A DNA stretch of 6,694 bases from an uncultured Campylobacter sp. (GTDB taxonomy: Bacteria; Campylobacterota; Campylobacteria; Campylobacterales; Campylobacteraceae). Location: positions 1-6,694 of the forward strand of contig NZ_CALIII010000299.1 of the NCBI RefSeq assembly GCF_938018145.1, given 5' to 3'. Both the position numbers and the translations under genes were made by a program. Under the pieces are notes generated by a model that ran no database searches, was not told the origin of the DNA, and saw only the letters and a list, made by a program, of their open reading frames with translations. Shown here piece after piece: positions 1 to 6,156 of this stretch. The stretch's first letter is position 1. Every line of letters begins with the position of its first letter.

Positions 1-565
1 GATCCAAAGCGCGCTACTGGCTGGCGAAAAGCAGACGGGCGTGACGGCGATGCTGATGGATGCGGGGCTTGACACGGGCGATATGCTTGATTTTGCCTAC
101 ACGCCTTGCGAGGATAAAACGGCGGCGCAGCTGTTTGACGAGCTCGGGGATCTAGCGGGCGAGCTGATAGTGCGAGTGCTGCGAAATTTTGCAAATTTGA
201 CGCCGCTCAAGCAGGACGACGCGCAGGCCACGCACTGCAAAAAAATAAGCAAATCCGACGGGCTTTTTGGCTTTGAGCAGAGCGCGGAGCAAATTTATAA
301 TAAATTTCGCGCGCTAACGCCCTGGCCAGGGATTTATCTAGCTAGCGGGCTAAAAATTTTGGATTTAGAAATCTTGCGCGAATCCTGCGGGCGTAAATTT
401 GAACGCATTGGCGAAATTTTAAGCGTCGATAAGCTCGGCTTTTGCGTTTCTTGCGGCGAGGGTGCGGTTAAGATCATAAAGGTGCAAGAGCCGGGCAAAA
501 AGCCGGTGGACGCTAGCGCCTATCTAAACGGCAAGCGCCTTGGCGTCGGCGATATAGCTTTGTAA
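1..565 (+). CDS. fmt: Methionyl-tRNA formyltransferase, C-terminal part (5' end outside window)
   Basis: The protein formylates the amino group of Met-tRNAfMet with 10-formyltetrahydrofolate, making the initiator tRNA used in bacterial translation. The reading frame is open from base 2, upstream of the first internal start-like codon (GTG at 41), so the gene runs in from the left. About 187 residues are visible; I expect roughly 300 in the whole protein. The first residues, ending in LLAGEKQTGVT and followed by MDAGLDTGDML, match the end of the formyltransferase catalytic domain. The later KISKSDGLFGF and FRALTPWPGIYL (encoded near 244-345) are the conserved entry to the Fmt C-terminal tRNA-binding domain. 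The end, AYLNGKRLGVGDIAL, is also typical. It ends in TAA, 69 bases before birA. No truncation or frameshift is seen apart from the window edge. The family call is secure. Confidence 0.95.
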   Translation, partial: IQSALLAGEKQTGVTAMLMDAGLDTGDMLDFAYTPCEDKTAAQLFDELGDLAGELIVRVLRNFANLTPLKQDDAQATHCKKISKSDGLFGFEQSAEQIYNKFRALTPWPGIYLASGLKILDLEILRESCGRKFERIGEILSVDKLGFCVSCGEGAVKIIKVQEPGKKPVDASAYLNGKRLGVGDIAL

Positions 566-620
566 TATGAGCAGAGTAACAGTAACAAGCGCGCCACAAC
601 GTCAAATTTACGGTAAATTT

Positions 621-637
621 AAAAGGAATAAAATTTG
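621..637 (+). promoter_or_regulatory. Ribosome binding site that sets the TTG start of birA
   Basis: AAGGAA at 623-628 sits 6 bases before TTG at 635-637. The reading frame after this TTG begins directly with the biotin ligase N-terminus (IEFADSVPSTQ). The next in-frame ATG is codon 60, inside the catalytic core, so the TTG is the only sensible start. Confidence 0.75.
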
Positions 638-1270
638 AGAATAGAGTTCGCAGATAGCGTCCCATCTACGCAAAAAGTTTTGGTCGAAGGGCTGCGAAAC
701 GGCGAAATACAGCCGCCTTTTGCGCTCGTGGCAAAAGAGCAGACGCAAGGTATCGGCAGCAGAAATAACACGTGGAGCGGGCTAGAGGGCAATCTGTTTT
801 TTTCATTTTGCATGAGCGAGACGGCGCTGCCTAGCGATCTAAGGGGCGAGTCGGCGTCGATTTACTTTTCGATGATAATGCGCGAAGTGCTCGCGGCTCG
901 CGGCTCGCAAATTTGGCTAAAATGGCCGAATGATTTTTATGTTGGCGACAAAAAAATCGGCGGAACCTTGACGACGAGAGTCGGCGAAATTTACGTTTGC
1001 GGCATGGGTATAAATCTAAAAAACGCGCCCGAGAATGCCGGAATTTTAGATATAGACGTGAGTCCTAGCGCCGCGGTCGGGGAGTTTTGCAAGAGGCTGC
1101 AAACGGCTCCGTCTTGGGCGGAAATTTTTAAAAAATTTGAGAGCGAATTTGAAAAATCGAGAGAATTTATCACGCACTTTGAGGGCGAAGAGGTGGCGCT
1201 CAAAGACGCAAAACTCCTATCTGACGGCTCTTTGGATATAAATGGTCGAAGGGTTTTTTCACTCAGATAA
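635..1270 (+). CDS. birA: Biotin--[acetyl-CoA carboxylase] ligase, catalytic form without HTH domain
   Basis: The enzyme activates biotin with ATP to biotinyl-5'-AMP and attaches it to a lysine of the biotin carboxyl carrier protein of acetyl-CoA carboxylase, in the cytoplasm. The 211-residue product has the BirA/LplA-type order of motifs: the N-terminal DSVPSTQ (residues 7-13), the biotin/AMP loop EQTQGIGSRNNTWSG (35-49) with GNLFFSF (52-58), KWPND (96-100), KKIGG (106-110), whose first lysines correspond to the ligand-contacting lysine of E. coli BirA, and GMGIN (123-127). E. coli BirA has about 320 residues, with an N-terminal winged helix that represses the bio operon. That domain is absent, so this should be an enzyme only and not a biotin repressor. 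The C-terminal domain is short. The TTG start is supported by AAGGAA 6 bases upstream. It follows fmt on the same strand and may be co-transcribed with it. Confidence 0.93.
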   Translation: MRIEFADSVPSTQKVLVEGLRNGEIQPPFALVAKEQTQGIGSRNNTWSGLEGNLFFSFCMSETALPSDLRGESASIYFSMIMREVLAARGSQIWLKWPNDFYVGDKKIGGTLTTRVGEIYVCGMGINLKNAPENAGILDIDVSPSAAVGEFCKRLQTAPSWAEIFKKFESEFEKSREFITHFEGEEVALKDAKLLSDGSLDINGRRVFSLR

Positions 1271-1314
1271 ATTTGCTTAAATTTGACGTAAAATTTAATA
1301 TTTTTACAAAATAT
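1268..1314 (+). repeat. AT-rich repeats between birA and parA (two adjacent inverted repeats, phased AAATTT)
   Basis: Directly after the birA stop, TAAATTTG occurs at 1268-1275 and again at 1278-1285, 10 bases apart, and AAATTT recurs at 1291-1296. TTAAATTT (1277-1284) and AAATTTAA (1291-1298) form perfect 8-base inverted arms around GACGTA. The adjacent ATATTTT (1298-1304) and AAAATAT (1308-1314) form perfect 7-base arms around TAC. No T-run follows, so this does not look like a standard intrinsic terminator. It could be bent DNA or an operator upstream of parA, or a by-product of the general AAATTT excess. Function is unknown. Confidence 0.45.
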
Positions 1315-1367
1315 CGGTGGGGACGAGCCGCGAAATTCTTTCAGAAATTTTAAAGCCGAAACTAAAC

Positions 1368-1394
1368 TTGGACAAAGTAAGTTTTTTGTAAAAT
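1368..1394 (+). promoter_or_regulatory. Probable sigma-70 type promoter of parAB
   Basis: TTTTTTG (1382-1388) followed by TAAAAT (1389-1394) fits the Campylobacter pattern of a T-rich stretch, a TG extension and a TATAAT-like -10 box. TTGGAC at 1368-1373 could serve as a -35, but the 15-base spacer is short, and Campylobacter promoters often lack a -35. The predicted transcription start near 1401 leaves a leader of about 30 bases before the parA ATG. The same 13 bases recur before the atp operon (3103-3115), which strengthens the call. Confidence 0.55.
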
Positions 1395-1429
1395 TAATCA
1401 ATTAAAAAACAAAAAATTGGAAAATTCTC

Positions 1430-2212
1430 ATGTGTGAAATTATAACCATTGCAAACCAGAAAGGCGGCGTCGGAAAGACGACCACGGCGGTAAATTTGGC
1501 CGCATCGCTGGCGGTGGCCGAAAAAAAAGTCCTACTCATCGACATCGATCCGCAAGCAAATGCGACGACTGGAATGGGCTTTAGCAGAAACGACTATGAG
1601 TACAACATCTACCATGTGCTCACGGGTCGCAAAAAGCTCTCGCAAATAGTGCTAAAAACCGAGATACCGACGCTTTTTCTAGCGCCTTCAAACATCGGTC
1701 TCGTGGGTATAGAGCAAGAACTAAGCGAACAAAACAAAGACTATCAAAAGATACTAAAAAGCAAGATCGAAGAGGTCGAGGGGCAGTATGATTTTATCAT
1801 CATTGACAGTCCTCCGGCGCTAGGCAGTATCACCGTAAACGCACTAAGTGCTAGCGATAGCGTGATAATCCCGATCCAGTGTGAATTTTACGCACTAGAG
1901 GGGCTTGCGCAAATTTTAAATACGGTAAAAATCATCAAAAAAACCATAAACCCAAAGCTAAATATAAAGGGTTTTTTGCCGACTATGTACAGCTCGCAAA
2001 ATAACCTCGCTAAGGAAACCGTGGCAAATTTAAAGCAGCATTTTGAAAATAAGCTGTTTAAAACAAAGGACGGCGATGGAGACTTCGTCATAGTGCCGCG
2101 AAACGTAAAACTCGCCGAAAGCCCGAGCTTTGGAAAGCCTGTGATACTGTATGACATAAAATCGCCCGGCTCGCAAGCGTACCAAAATTTAGCGTATTCG
2201 ATTTTAGGTTAA
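1430..2212 (+). CDS. parA: Chromosome partitioning ATPase ParA (Soj type)
   Basis: ParA is a cytoplasmic, nucleoid-binding ATPase that works with ParB bound at parS to segregate replicated chromosome origins. The 260-residue protein shows the deviant Walker A motif KGGVGKTT (residues 11-18) with the signature Lys11 and catalytic Lys16, the switch I motif LLIDIDPQAN (35-44) with Asp40, and Walker B FIIIDSPP (122-129) with Asp126. The segment VPRNVKLAESPSFGKPVILY near the C-terminus is strongly conserved in chromosomal ParA. There is no N-terminal DNA-binding extension as in the larger plasmid type Ia ParA proteins, which fits a chromosomal Soj. The ATG at 1430 gives the expected MCEIITIANQKGG start. 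The upstream GGAAAA is only a modest ribosome binding site. parB begins 3 bases after the stop, so the two are surely co-transcribed. Confidence 0.96.
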   Translation: MCEIITIANQKGGVGKTTTAVNLAASLAVAEKKVLLIDIDPQANATTGMGFSRNDYEYNIYHVLTGRKKLSQIVLKTEIPTLFLAPSNIGLVGIEQELSEQNKDYQKILKSKIEEVEGQYDFIIIDSPPALGSITVNALSASDSVIIPIQCEFYALEGLAQILNTVKIIKKTINPKLNIKGFLPTMYSSQNNLAKETVANLKQHFENKLFKTKDGDGDFVIVPRNVKLAESPSFGKPVILYDIKSPGSQAYQNLAYSILG

Positions 2213-2215
2213 AAG

Positions 2216-3067
2216 ATGGCGAAGAGAAGTTTGGGGCGCGGACTGGGTGCCATACTAGAGGACGTCGAGCTTGCGTACAAAGCTGAGCTAAACGAGGGCA
2301 ATAGCGATATAGTAAAGGATATCGATCTAGACCTGATCGTCGAAAATCCATATCAGCCGCGTAAAAATTTCGACGAAACTGCGCTAAGAGAGCTTAGCGA
2401 AAGTATCAAAAGACACGGTCTTATCCAGCCGATAATCGTTATAGAAAAAGACGGCGAATATATGCTGATTGCGGGCGAGAGGAGATTTCGCGCGACTAAG
2501 CTGCTTGGCGAAAGCAAGATAAAGGCTATAGTCGCCGACATCGAAAGCCAAAGCCTTCGCGAACTAGCACTCATAGAAAATATCCAAAGAGAGGACCTAA
2601 ATCCGATCGAGCTTGCCAATTCGTACAAAGAGCTAATAGATGAATACAAAATTACGCAGGACGGGCTTGCAAACATCATCCACAAAAGCAGGGTTCAGAT
2701 AACAAATACCATGCGGCTTTTGAGCCTTAGCACCGTGACACAAGAGTATATAAAAGAGGGCAAACTAACGCAAGGACACGCCAAAGTCATCGTGGGGCTT
2801 GATCCAAACGATGAAAAAACAGCGGTCGATACTATCATCGGGCAGCGCCTTAGCGTGCGCGAGACGGAAAATTTGGTAAAAAATCTAAAAAATAAATTGC
2901 CGCCTAAAGCTGCACTTAAGCTAGATGAGAGGTACCTTGAAAGACTAACGAATTTAAAAGAGATTTTTTCTAAATTTGACGTACCGGTTAAGATAAAAGG
3001 CAAAAAAATCACTATCGAATTTGATGACATAGCAGATATCGATAGGCTAATAAACAAGATAAAATAA
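2216..3067 (+). CDS. parB: Chromosome partitioning protein ParB (parS-binding CTPase)
   Basis: ParB binds parS sites near the origin, spreads as a CTP-dependent clamp and stimulates ParA ATPase. The 283-residue product starts with KRSLGRGLGAIL (residues 3-14), the basic N-terminal motif that contacts ParA. The ParB N-terminal domain follows, with ENPYQPRKNF (43-52), GLIQPIIV (68-75), the CTP-binding GERRFRA motif (87-93) and ENIQREDLNPIE (121-132). A helix-turn-helix covers about residues 147-169 (TQDGLANIIHKSRVQITNTM). The last 50 or so residues would be the dimerisation domain. The ATG at 2216 lies 3 bases after the parA TAA, with an AGG element about 8 bases upstream inside the end of parA, suggesting translational coupling. 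No obvious parS palindrome is visible in the window. The GERRFRA motif looks intact, so CTP binding is expected. Confidence 0.96.
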   Translation: MAKRSLGRGLGAILEDVELAYKAELNEGNSDIVKDIDLDLIVENPYQPRKNFDETALRELSESIKRHGLIQPIIVIEKDGEYMLIAGERRFRATKLLGESKIKAIVADIESQSLRELALIENIQREDLNPIELANSYKELIDEYKITQDGLANIIHKSRVQITNTMRLLSLSTVTQEYIKEGKLTQGHAKVIVGLDPNDEKTAVDTIIGQRLSVRETENLVKNLKNKLPPKAALKLDERYLERLTNLKEIFSKFDVPVKIKGKKITIEFDDIADIDRLINKIK

Positions 3068-3108
3068 AAATATTTGTTTAAATTTAGCTTGTTTTATCCT
3101 TTTTTTTT
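3058..3108 (+). terminator. Candidate intrinsic terminator after parB
   Basis: GATAAAATAA (3058-3067, including the parB stop) can pair with TTGTTTTATC (3089-3098) as a 10-base stem with one T-G wobble, around a 21-base AT-rich loop. A run of nine T residues (3100-3108) follows almost at once. The layout matches a Rho-independent terminator, but the stem has a single G-C pair and the loop is long, so it may be weak. The same T-run is also the upstream part of the atp promoter. Confidence 0.4.
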
Positions 3109-3115
3109 GTAAAAT
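3100..3115 (+). promoter_or_regulatory. Probable sigma-70 type promoter of the atp operon
   Basis: A nine-T run (3100-3108), then G and TAAAAT (3110-3115), forms a Campylobacter-like extended -10 promoter. Its TTTTTTGTAAAAT block (3103-3115) is identical to the one before parA. Transcription would start near 3122 and give a leader of about 44 bases before the atpF' ATG. No clear -35 box is seen, as is common in this group. Confidence 0.55.
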
Positions 3116-3130
3116 AAGCACGGTTTTATT

Positions 3131-3166
3131 ATGCTTAAGAAAATATTAAACTTTAAGGAGATTTGA
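3131..3166 (+). other. Possible 11-codon leader ORF ending on the atpF' start codon
   Basis: ATG at 3131 opens a short frame encoding MLKKILNFKEI. Its TGA stop (3164-3166) overlaps the atpF' ATG by one base (TGATG), the arrangement used for translational coupling. The atpF' ribosome binding site lies inside this frame. No Shine-Dalgarno sequence precedes the mini-ORF, and it would begin only about 9 bases from the predicted transcription start. It may well be chance. I list it because of the exact TGATG junction. Confidence 0.2.
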
Positions 3167-3168
3167 TG
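3155..3168 (+). promoter_or_regulatory. Ribosome binding site that sets the ATG start of atpF'
   Basis: AAGGAG (3155-3160) is a strong Shine-Dalgarno sequence 5 bases before ATG at 3166. An in-frame TTG at 3163 would be only 2 bases from it, so ATG 3166 is the preferred start. Confidence 0.8.
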
Positions 3169-3588
3169 TTGGAAATTAATTTGCCGCTAGTCGTCCTAAC
3201 GGCAGTTATTTTTCTAGGGCTTATCGCCGTTTTAAATTCCATCCTTTACAAGCCTCTACTTAAATTTATAGACGCTAGAAACGATGCGATAAAAAACGAC
3301 GAAGAGAGTGCTAGCAAAAATACGAGCGATCTTGGCGTGTACGAAGCGCAGATAGAACAGCTCATAGCTGCCGCAAGAAACGAAGCCGGCAAGATCAAGC
3401 AGGAGGCTATCAACGCCGCAAAAGATGCAGGCGCTAAGATAGTCAGCGAAAAGCGCGGAGTTTTGGAGGCTGATTACGATGCTTTTATCCAAAATTTAAA
3501 CTCTCAAAAGAGCGATTTTAGAGCTGATTTACAGCAAAAATTGCCTGAACTTCAAGCTGCTTTAAAAGCAAAACTCGCAAGGATTTAA
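3166..3588 (+). CDS. atpF': F-type ATP synthase subunit b' (second b-type stalk subunit)
   Basis: This is one of two b-type subunits that would form the peripheral stalk holding the F1 head against the membrane F0 part. The 140-residue protein has one N-terminal membrane span (about residues 5-27, rich in V, L and I), then YKPLLKFIDARNDAI (28-42), typical of the b/b' membrane-exit region. The rest is a long, charged, Ala/Lys/Glu-rich helix suited to a coiled coil. It lacks the signal-like leader seen in the next gene. The start is ATG 3166. atpF begins one base after its stop, and the two proteins would be expected to pair as a heterodimer, as known for b/b' systems in Campylobacterota, cyanobacteria and alphaproteobacteria. 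The assignment as b' rather than b rests on gene order and the shorter N-terminus. C. jejuni has the same order, from memory. Confidence 0.88.
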   Translation: MLEINLPLVVLTAVIFLGLIAVLNSILYKPLLKFIDARNDAIKNDEESASKNTSDLGVYEAQIEQLIAAARNEAGKIKQEAINAAKDAGAKIVSEKRGVLEADYDAFIQNLNSQKSDFRADLQQKLPELQAALKAKLARI

Positions 3589-3589
3589 T

Positions 3590-4087
3590 ATGAAAAGCAA
3601 AATTTTACTTTTATTATGTCCTTTTGTTTTGATGGCGGACGGCGGATACGACATCGTGCCTAGGACGATAAACTTTATCGTTTTTGCCGCGATTTTGTAT
3701 TATTTTATAGCAAACCCTATCAAAAATGCCTACAAGGGAAGAATCGCCGGTATTGCAGCAAGACTTGATAATATCGAGCAAAAACTAAAAGACTCAAAAG
3801 CCAAAAAAGACGACGCTCTAAGGCGCGTAGAAGAGGCTAAAGCAAATGCAGCCAGTCTAGTAGAAACGGCTAGAAAAGAGGCTGTTTTGATCTCTGAGCG
3901 TATTAAGGAAGAAACCAGACAAGAGGTCGCAAATTTAGAAAAAAGCTTCCAAGATCAAAAAGAATTTGAAAAAAGACGCATGGTTAAGTCCGTTGTGGGC
4001 GAAATTTTAAATGAAATTTTCGCAAGCGACAGCGTGAAAATGGATCAAAGCGAGCTTATCAATATCATGCTTAAAAGGGTCGGCTAA
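3590..4087 (+). CDS. atpF: F-type ATP synthase subunit b, with a signal-peptide-like N-terminus
   Basis: This is the second peripheral-stalk subunit, linking the membrane subunit a to delta and alpha on the F1 head. The 165-residue protein begins with MKSKILLLLCPFVLMA, a basic start and hydrophobic core ending at a possible signal peptidase site (LMA/DGG, after residue 16). A second hydrophobic stretch with the conserved PRTINFIVFAAILYYFIA (residues 24-41) is the real membrane anchor. From about residue 48 on it is a charged helix with many K, E, A and R residues, a stalk coiled coil. E. coli b has about 156 residues and one N-terminal span only. ATG 3590 has AAGGA 6 bases upstream, inside the end of atpF'. 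Its TAA overlaps the atpH ATG by one base (TAATG), pointing to translational coupling. Confidence 0.92.
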   Translation: MKSKILLLLCPFVLMADGGYDIVPRTINFIVFAAILYYFIANPIKNAYKGRIAGIAARLDNIEQKLKDSKAKKDDALRRVEEAKANAASLVETARKEAVLISERIKEETRQEVANLEKSFQDQKEFEKRRMVKSVVGEILNEIFASDSVKMDQSELINIMLKRVG

Positions 4088-4617
4088 TGAAAGAACTTAT
4101 CGCAAAAAAATACGTAAAAGCCCTAGTTAGCGACCTTAGCAAAGATGAGTTTAATAACTTTACCGCTAAGTTACAAGAGATCGCAAACGCATTCGCAAAT
4201 GAAAAATTTCAAAACATCATCGTTTCGCCGAATTTAAAAAATAGCCAAAAAGCGGATTTCGTCCTATCTTTGGTTGGTGAGGCGGATCAAAAATTTGTAA
4301 ATTTCATAAAACTACTCGGCGAAAATAAAAGACTTGATATTTTGCCTAATATCGTTTCAGAGCTTTTAGCGCAAAAATCAAAAATGGACAATGTTTTTTA
4401 CGGCAAAATTTACGGCGGCTCGCAGATCAGCCAGGCTCAAATTTCAGAGCTTGAAAGCAGCTTTTCTAAGAGATTTAACGCAAAAATCATTTTAGAGCCG
4501 GTAAAAAGCGACTACAACGGCATCAAGATCGAACTAGACGATTTGGGCGTGGAGGCTAGCTTTTCGGTAGATAGGCTAAAAGCCCAAATGAGCGAATACA
4601 TATTAAAAGCAATATAA
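4087..4617 (+). CDS. atpH: F-type ATP synthase subunit delta
   Basis: Delta sits on top of the alpha3beta3 head and joins it to the b/b' stalk (the role OSCP has in mitochondria). The 176-residue product has the usual length. It starts with ELIAKKYVKAL, the conserved helix 1 pattern of delta. The C-terminal part, with ILEPVKSDYNGIKIELDD and then FSVDRLKAQMSEYILKAI, matches the family's beta-strand plus final helix. It is expected to be soluble; no membrane span or signal peptide is visible. AAGGG lies 7 bases before the start, inside the end of atpF, and the ATG overlaps the atpF stop by one base. The middle region (LGENKRLDILPNIVSELL) is also typical. Sequence conservation in delta is low in general, so the call uses position as well as motifs. 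Confidence 0.93.
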   Translation: MKELIAKKYVKALVSDLSKDEFNNFTAKLQEIANAFANEKFQNIIVSPNLKNSQKADFVLSLVGEADQKFVNFIKLLGENKRLDILPNIVSELLAQKSKMDNVFYGKIYGGSQISQAQISELESSFSKRFNAKIILEPVKSDYNGIKIELDDLGVEASFSVDRLKAQMSEYILKAI

Positions 4618-4632
4618 AGGAGAAAAAGCGTG
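4617..4632 (+). promoter_or_regulatory. Ribosome binding site that sets the GTG start of atpA
   Basis: AAGGAG (4617-4622), overlapping the last base of the atpH stop, is 7 bases before GTG at 4630-4632. The strong site and the fit of the protein start ([20 protein letters not shown]) to bacterial alpha subunits support GTG as the start. Confidence 0.85.
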
Positions 4633-6147
4633 AGTGCAAAAATAAAAGCAGATGAAATCAGCGCCATCATCAAGGAAAGGATTGAAAATTTCAGCCTTAA
4701 CGTTGATGTGAACGAGACGGGCAAGGTTATATCCGTAGCCGACGGCGTTGCTAACGTTTACGGCCTAAAAAACGTTATGGCCGGCGAGATGGTCGAGTTT
4801 GAGAACGGCGAAAAAGGCATGGCTCTAAACCTAGAGGAAAGCAGCGTCGGTATCGTTATCTTAGGCAAAACAGACGGTATCAAAGAGGGTTCAAGCGTAA
4901 AACGCCTAGCTAAGCTTTTACGCGTTCCTGTGGGCGATGCTTTGATAGGTCGCGTCGTAAATTCACTCGGTGAGCCGATAGACGCTAAGGGTCCGATCGA
5001 AGCTAGCGAGACTAGATTTGTCGAGGAAAAAGCAAAAGGCATCATGGCTAGAAAGAGCGTTCATGAGCCGCTTCAAACAGGTATCAAAGCTATCGATGCG
5101 CTAGTGCCGATCGGCCGCGGACAACGCGAGCTCATCATCGGCGACCGCCAAACGGGTAAAACTACCGTCGCGATAGACACAATTATCAACCAAAAAGGTC
5201 AAGACGTTATTTGTATCTACGTAGCGATCGGACAAAAACAATCAACTGTCGCTCAAGTCGTTAAAAAGCTTGAAGAGTACGGCGCTATGGAGTATACCAT
5301 CGTCGTAAATGCAGGCGCTTCTGACGCTGCCGCGCTTCAGTACCTAGCTCCATATGCGGGCGTAACTATGGGCGAATATTTTAGAGATAACTCTCGCCAT
5401 GCCCTAATCATCTATGACGATCTTTCAAAACACGCCGTCGCATACCGCGAAATGAGCTTGATTCTTCGCAGACCGCCGGGCCGCGAAGCGTATCCTGGCG
5501 ACGTTTTCTATTTGCACTCTCGTTTGCTAGAGCGCGCATCTAAGCTAAATGATAAGCTTGGCGCAGGTTCTCTAACGGCTCTTCCTATTATCGAGACGCA
5601 AGCTGGCGACGTTTCGGCGTATATTCCGACAAACGTTATTTCTATTACCGACGGTCAAATTTTCCTTGAGTCTGACCTGTTTAACTCGGGCATCCGCCCT
5701 GCGATCAACGTCGGTCTTTCGGTTTCTCGCGTCGGCGGCGCAGCTCAGATAAAGGCAACCAAGCAAGTTTCTGGAACATTAAGACTTGACCTTGCGCAAT
5801 ACCGTGAGCTTCAAGCGTTTGCACAGTTTGCGAGCGACCTTGACGAGAGCTCGAGAAAACAGCTTGAGCGCGGTCAAAGGATGGTCGAGGTGCTAAAACA
5901 GCCTCCTTACAGCCCGCTAGCCGTCGAAAAGCAAGTCGTTATTATCTTTGCCGGTACGAAAGGCTACCTAGATGATATCCCGACAATAGCGGTTACAAAA
6001 TTTGAAGCTGAGCTTTATCCTTATATTGAGGCGAAGTATCCTGAAATTTTCGAGCAAATTCGAACCAAAAAAGCACTTGACAAAGAAATCGAGGAGCTTT
6101 TGCATAAGGCGCTAAAAGACTTTAAAGCGACGTTTGCCGCTAACTAA
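4630..6147 (+). CDS. atpA: F-type ATP synthase subunit alpha
   Basis: Alpha alternates with beta in the F1 hexamer; its nucleotide sites are non-catalytic, but it gives the arginine finger to the catalytic beta sites. The 505-residue product is close to E. coli AtpA (513). The order is an N-terminal beta barrel (about 25-95), the nucleotide-binding domain with P-loop GDRQTGKT (171-178), the Walker B region [20 protein letters not shown] (from 258), the motif [20 protein letters not shown], and [10 protein letters not shown], whose Arg367 corresponds to the arginine finger (E. coli Arg376). A helical C-terminal domain follows. Gln174 in the P-loop is typical of alpha, in contrast to the beta P-loop, so this is not atpD. 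The GTG start has AAGGAG 7 bases upstream. It follows atpH by 12 bases and precedes atpG by 9. All key residues are present. Confidence 0.98.
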   Translation: MSAKIKADEISAIIKERIENFSLNVDVNETGKVISVADGVANVYGLKNVMAGEMVEFENGEKGMALNLEESSVGIVILGKTDGIKEGSSVKRLAKLLRVPVGDALIGRVVNSLGEPIDAKGPIEASETRFVEEKAKGIMARKSVHEPLQTGIKAIDALVPIGRGQRELIIGDRQTGKTTVAIDTIINQKGQDVICIYVAIGQKQSTVAQVVKKLEEYGAMEYTIVVNAGASDAAALQYLAPYAGVTMGEYFRDNSRHALIIYDDLSKHAVAYREMSLILRRPPGREAYPGDVFYLHSRLLERASKLNDKLGAGSLTALPIIETQAGDVSAYIPTNVISITDGQIFLESDLFNSGIRPAINVGLSVSRVGGAAQIKATKQVSGTLRLDLAQYRELQAFAQFASDLDESSRKQLERGQRMVEVLKQPPYSPLAVEKQVVIIFAGTKGYLDDIPTIAVTKFEAELYPYIEAKYPEIFEQIRTKKALDKEIEELLHKALKDFKATFAAN

Positions 6148-6156
6148 GGCTAGAAT

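Noticed and set aside
567..638. A 23-codon + strand frame (ATG at 567) whose TGA overlaps the birA TTG
   Set aside because: There is no ribosome binding site and the peptide (MSRVTVTSAPQRQIYGKF...) has no recognisable feature. The junction with birA is probably chance.
991..1401. A 136-codon open frame on the - strand across the end of birA and the gap before parA
   Set aside because: It is mostly antisense to birA, its product has low-complexity Ser/Phe/Leu character with no recognisable motif, and no ribosome binding site supports it. It is a shadow of the + strand codon bias.
1424..1440. A parS-like half site around the parA start (TGTGAAAT)
   Set aside because: Only one arm resembles parS. 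The opposite arm (ATTCTCA) does not give the needed palindrome, and the bases are explained by the parA coding sequence.
3133..3157. Possible hairpin CTTAAG / CTTTAAG hiding the atpF' ribosome binding site
   Set aside because: The arms are short and need a bulge, and the stem is too weak to claim regulation.
3163..3165. TTG as the start of atpF'
   Set aside because: It is only 2 bases from the strong AAGGAG, whereas ATG 3166 is at a normal distance and gives the expected protein start.
5572..5766. A - strand open frame inside atpA
   Set aside because: It lies fully inside the highly conserved atpA coding sequence, and its product has no recognisable family character.
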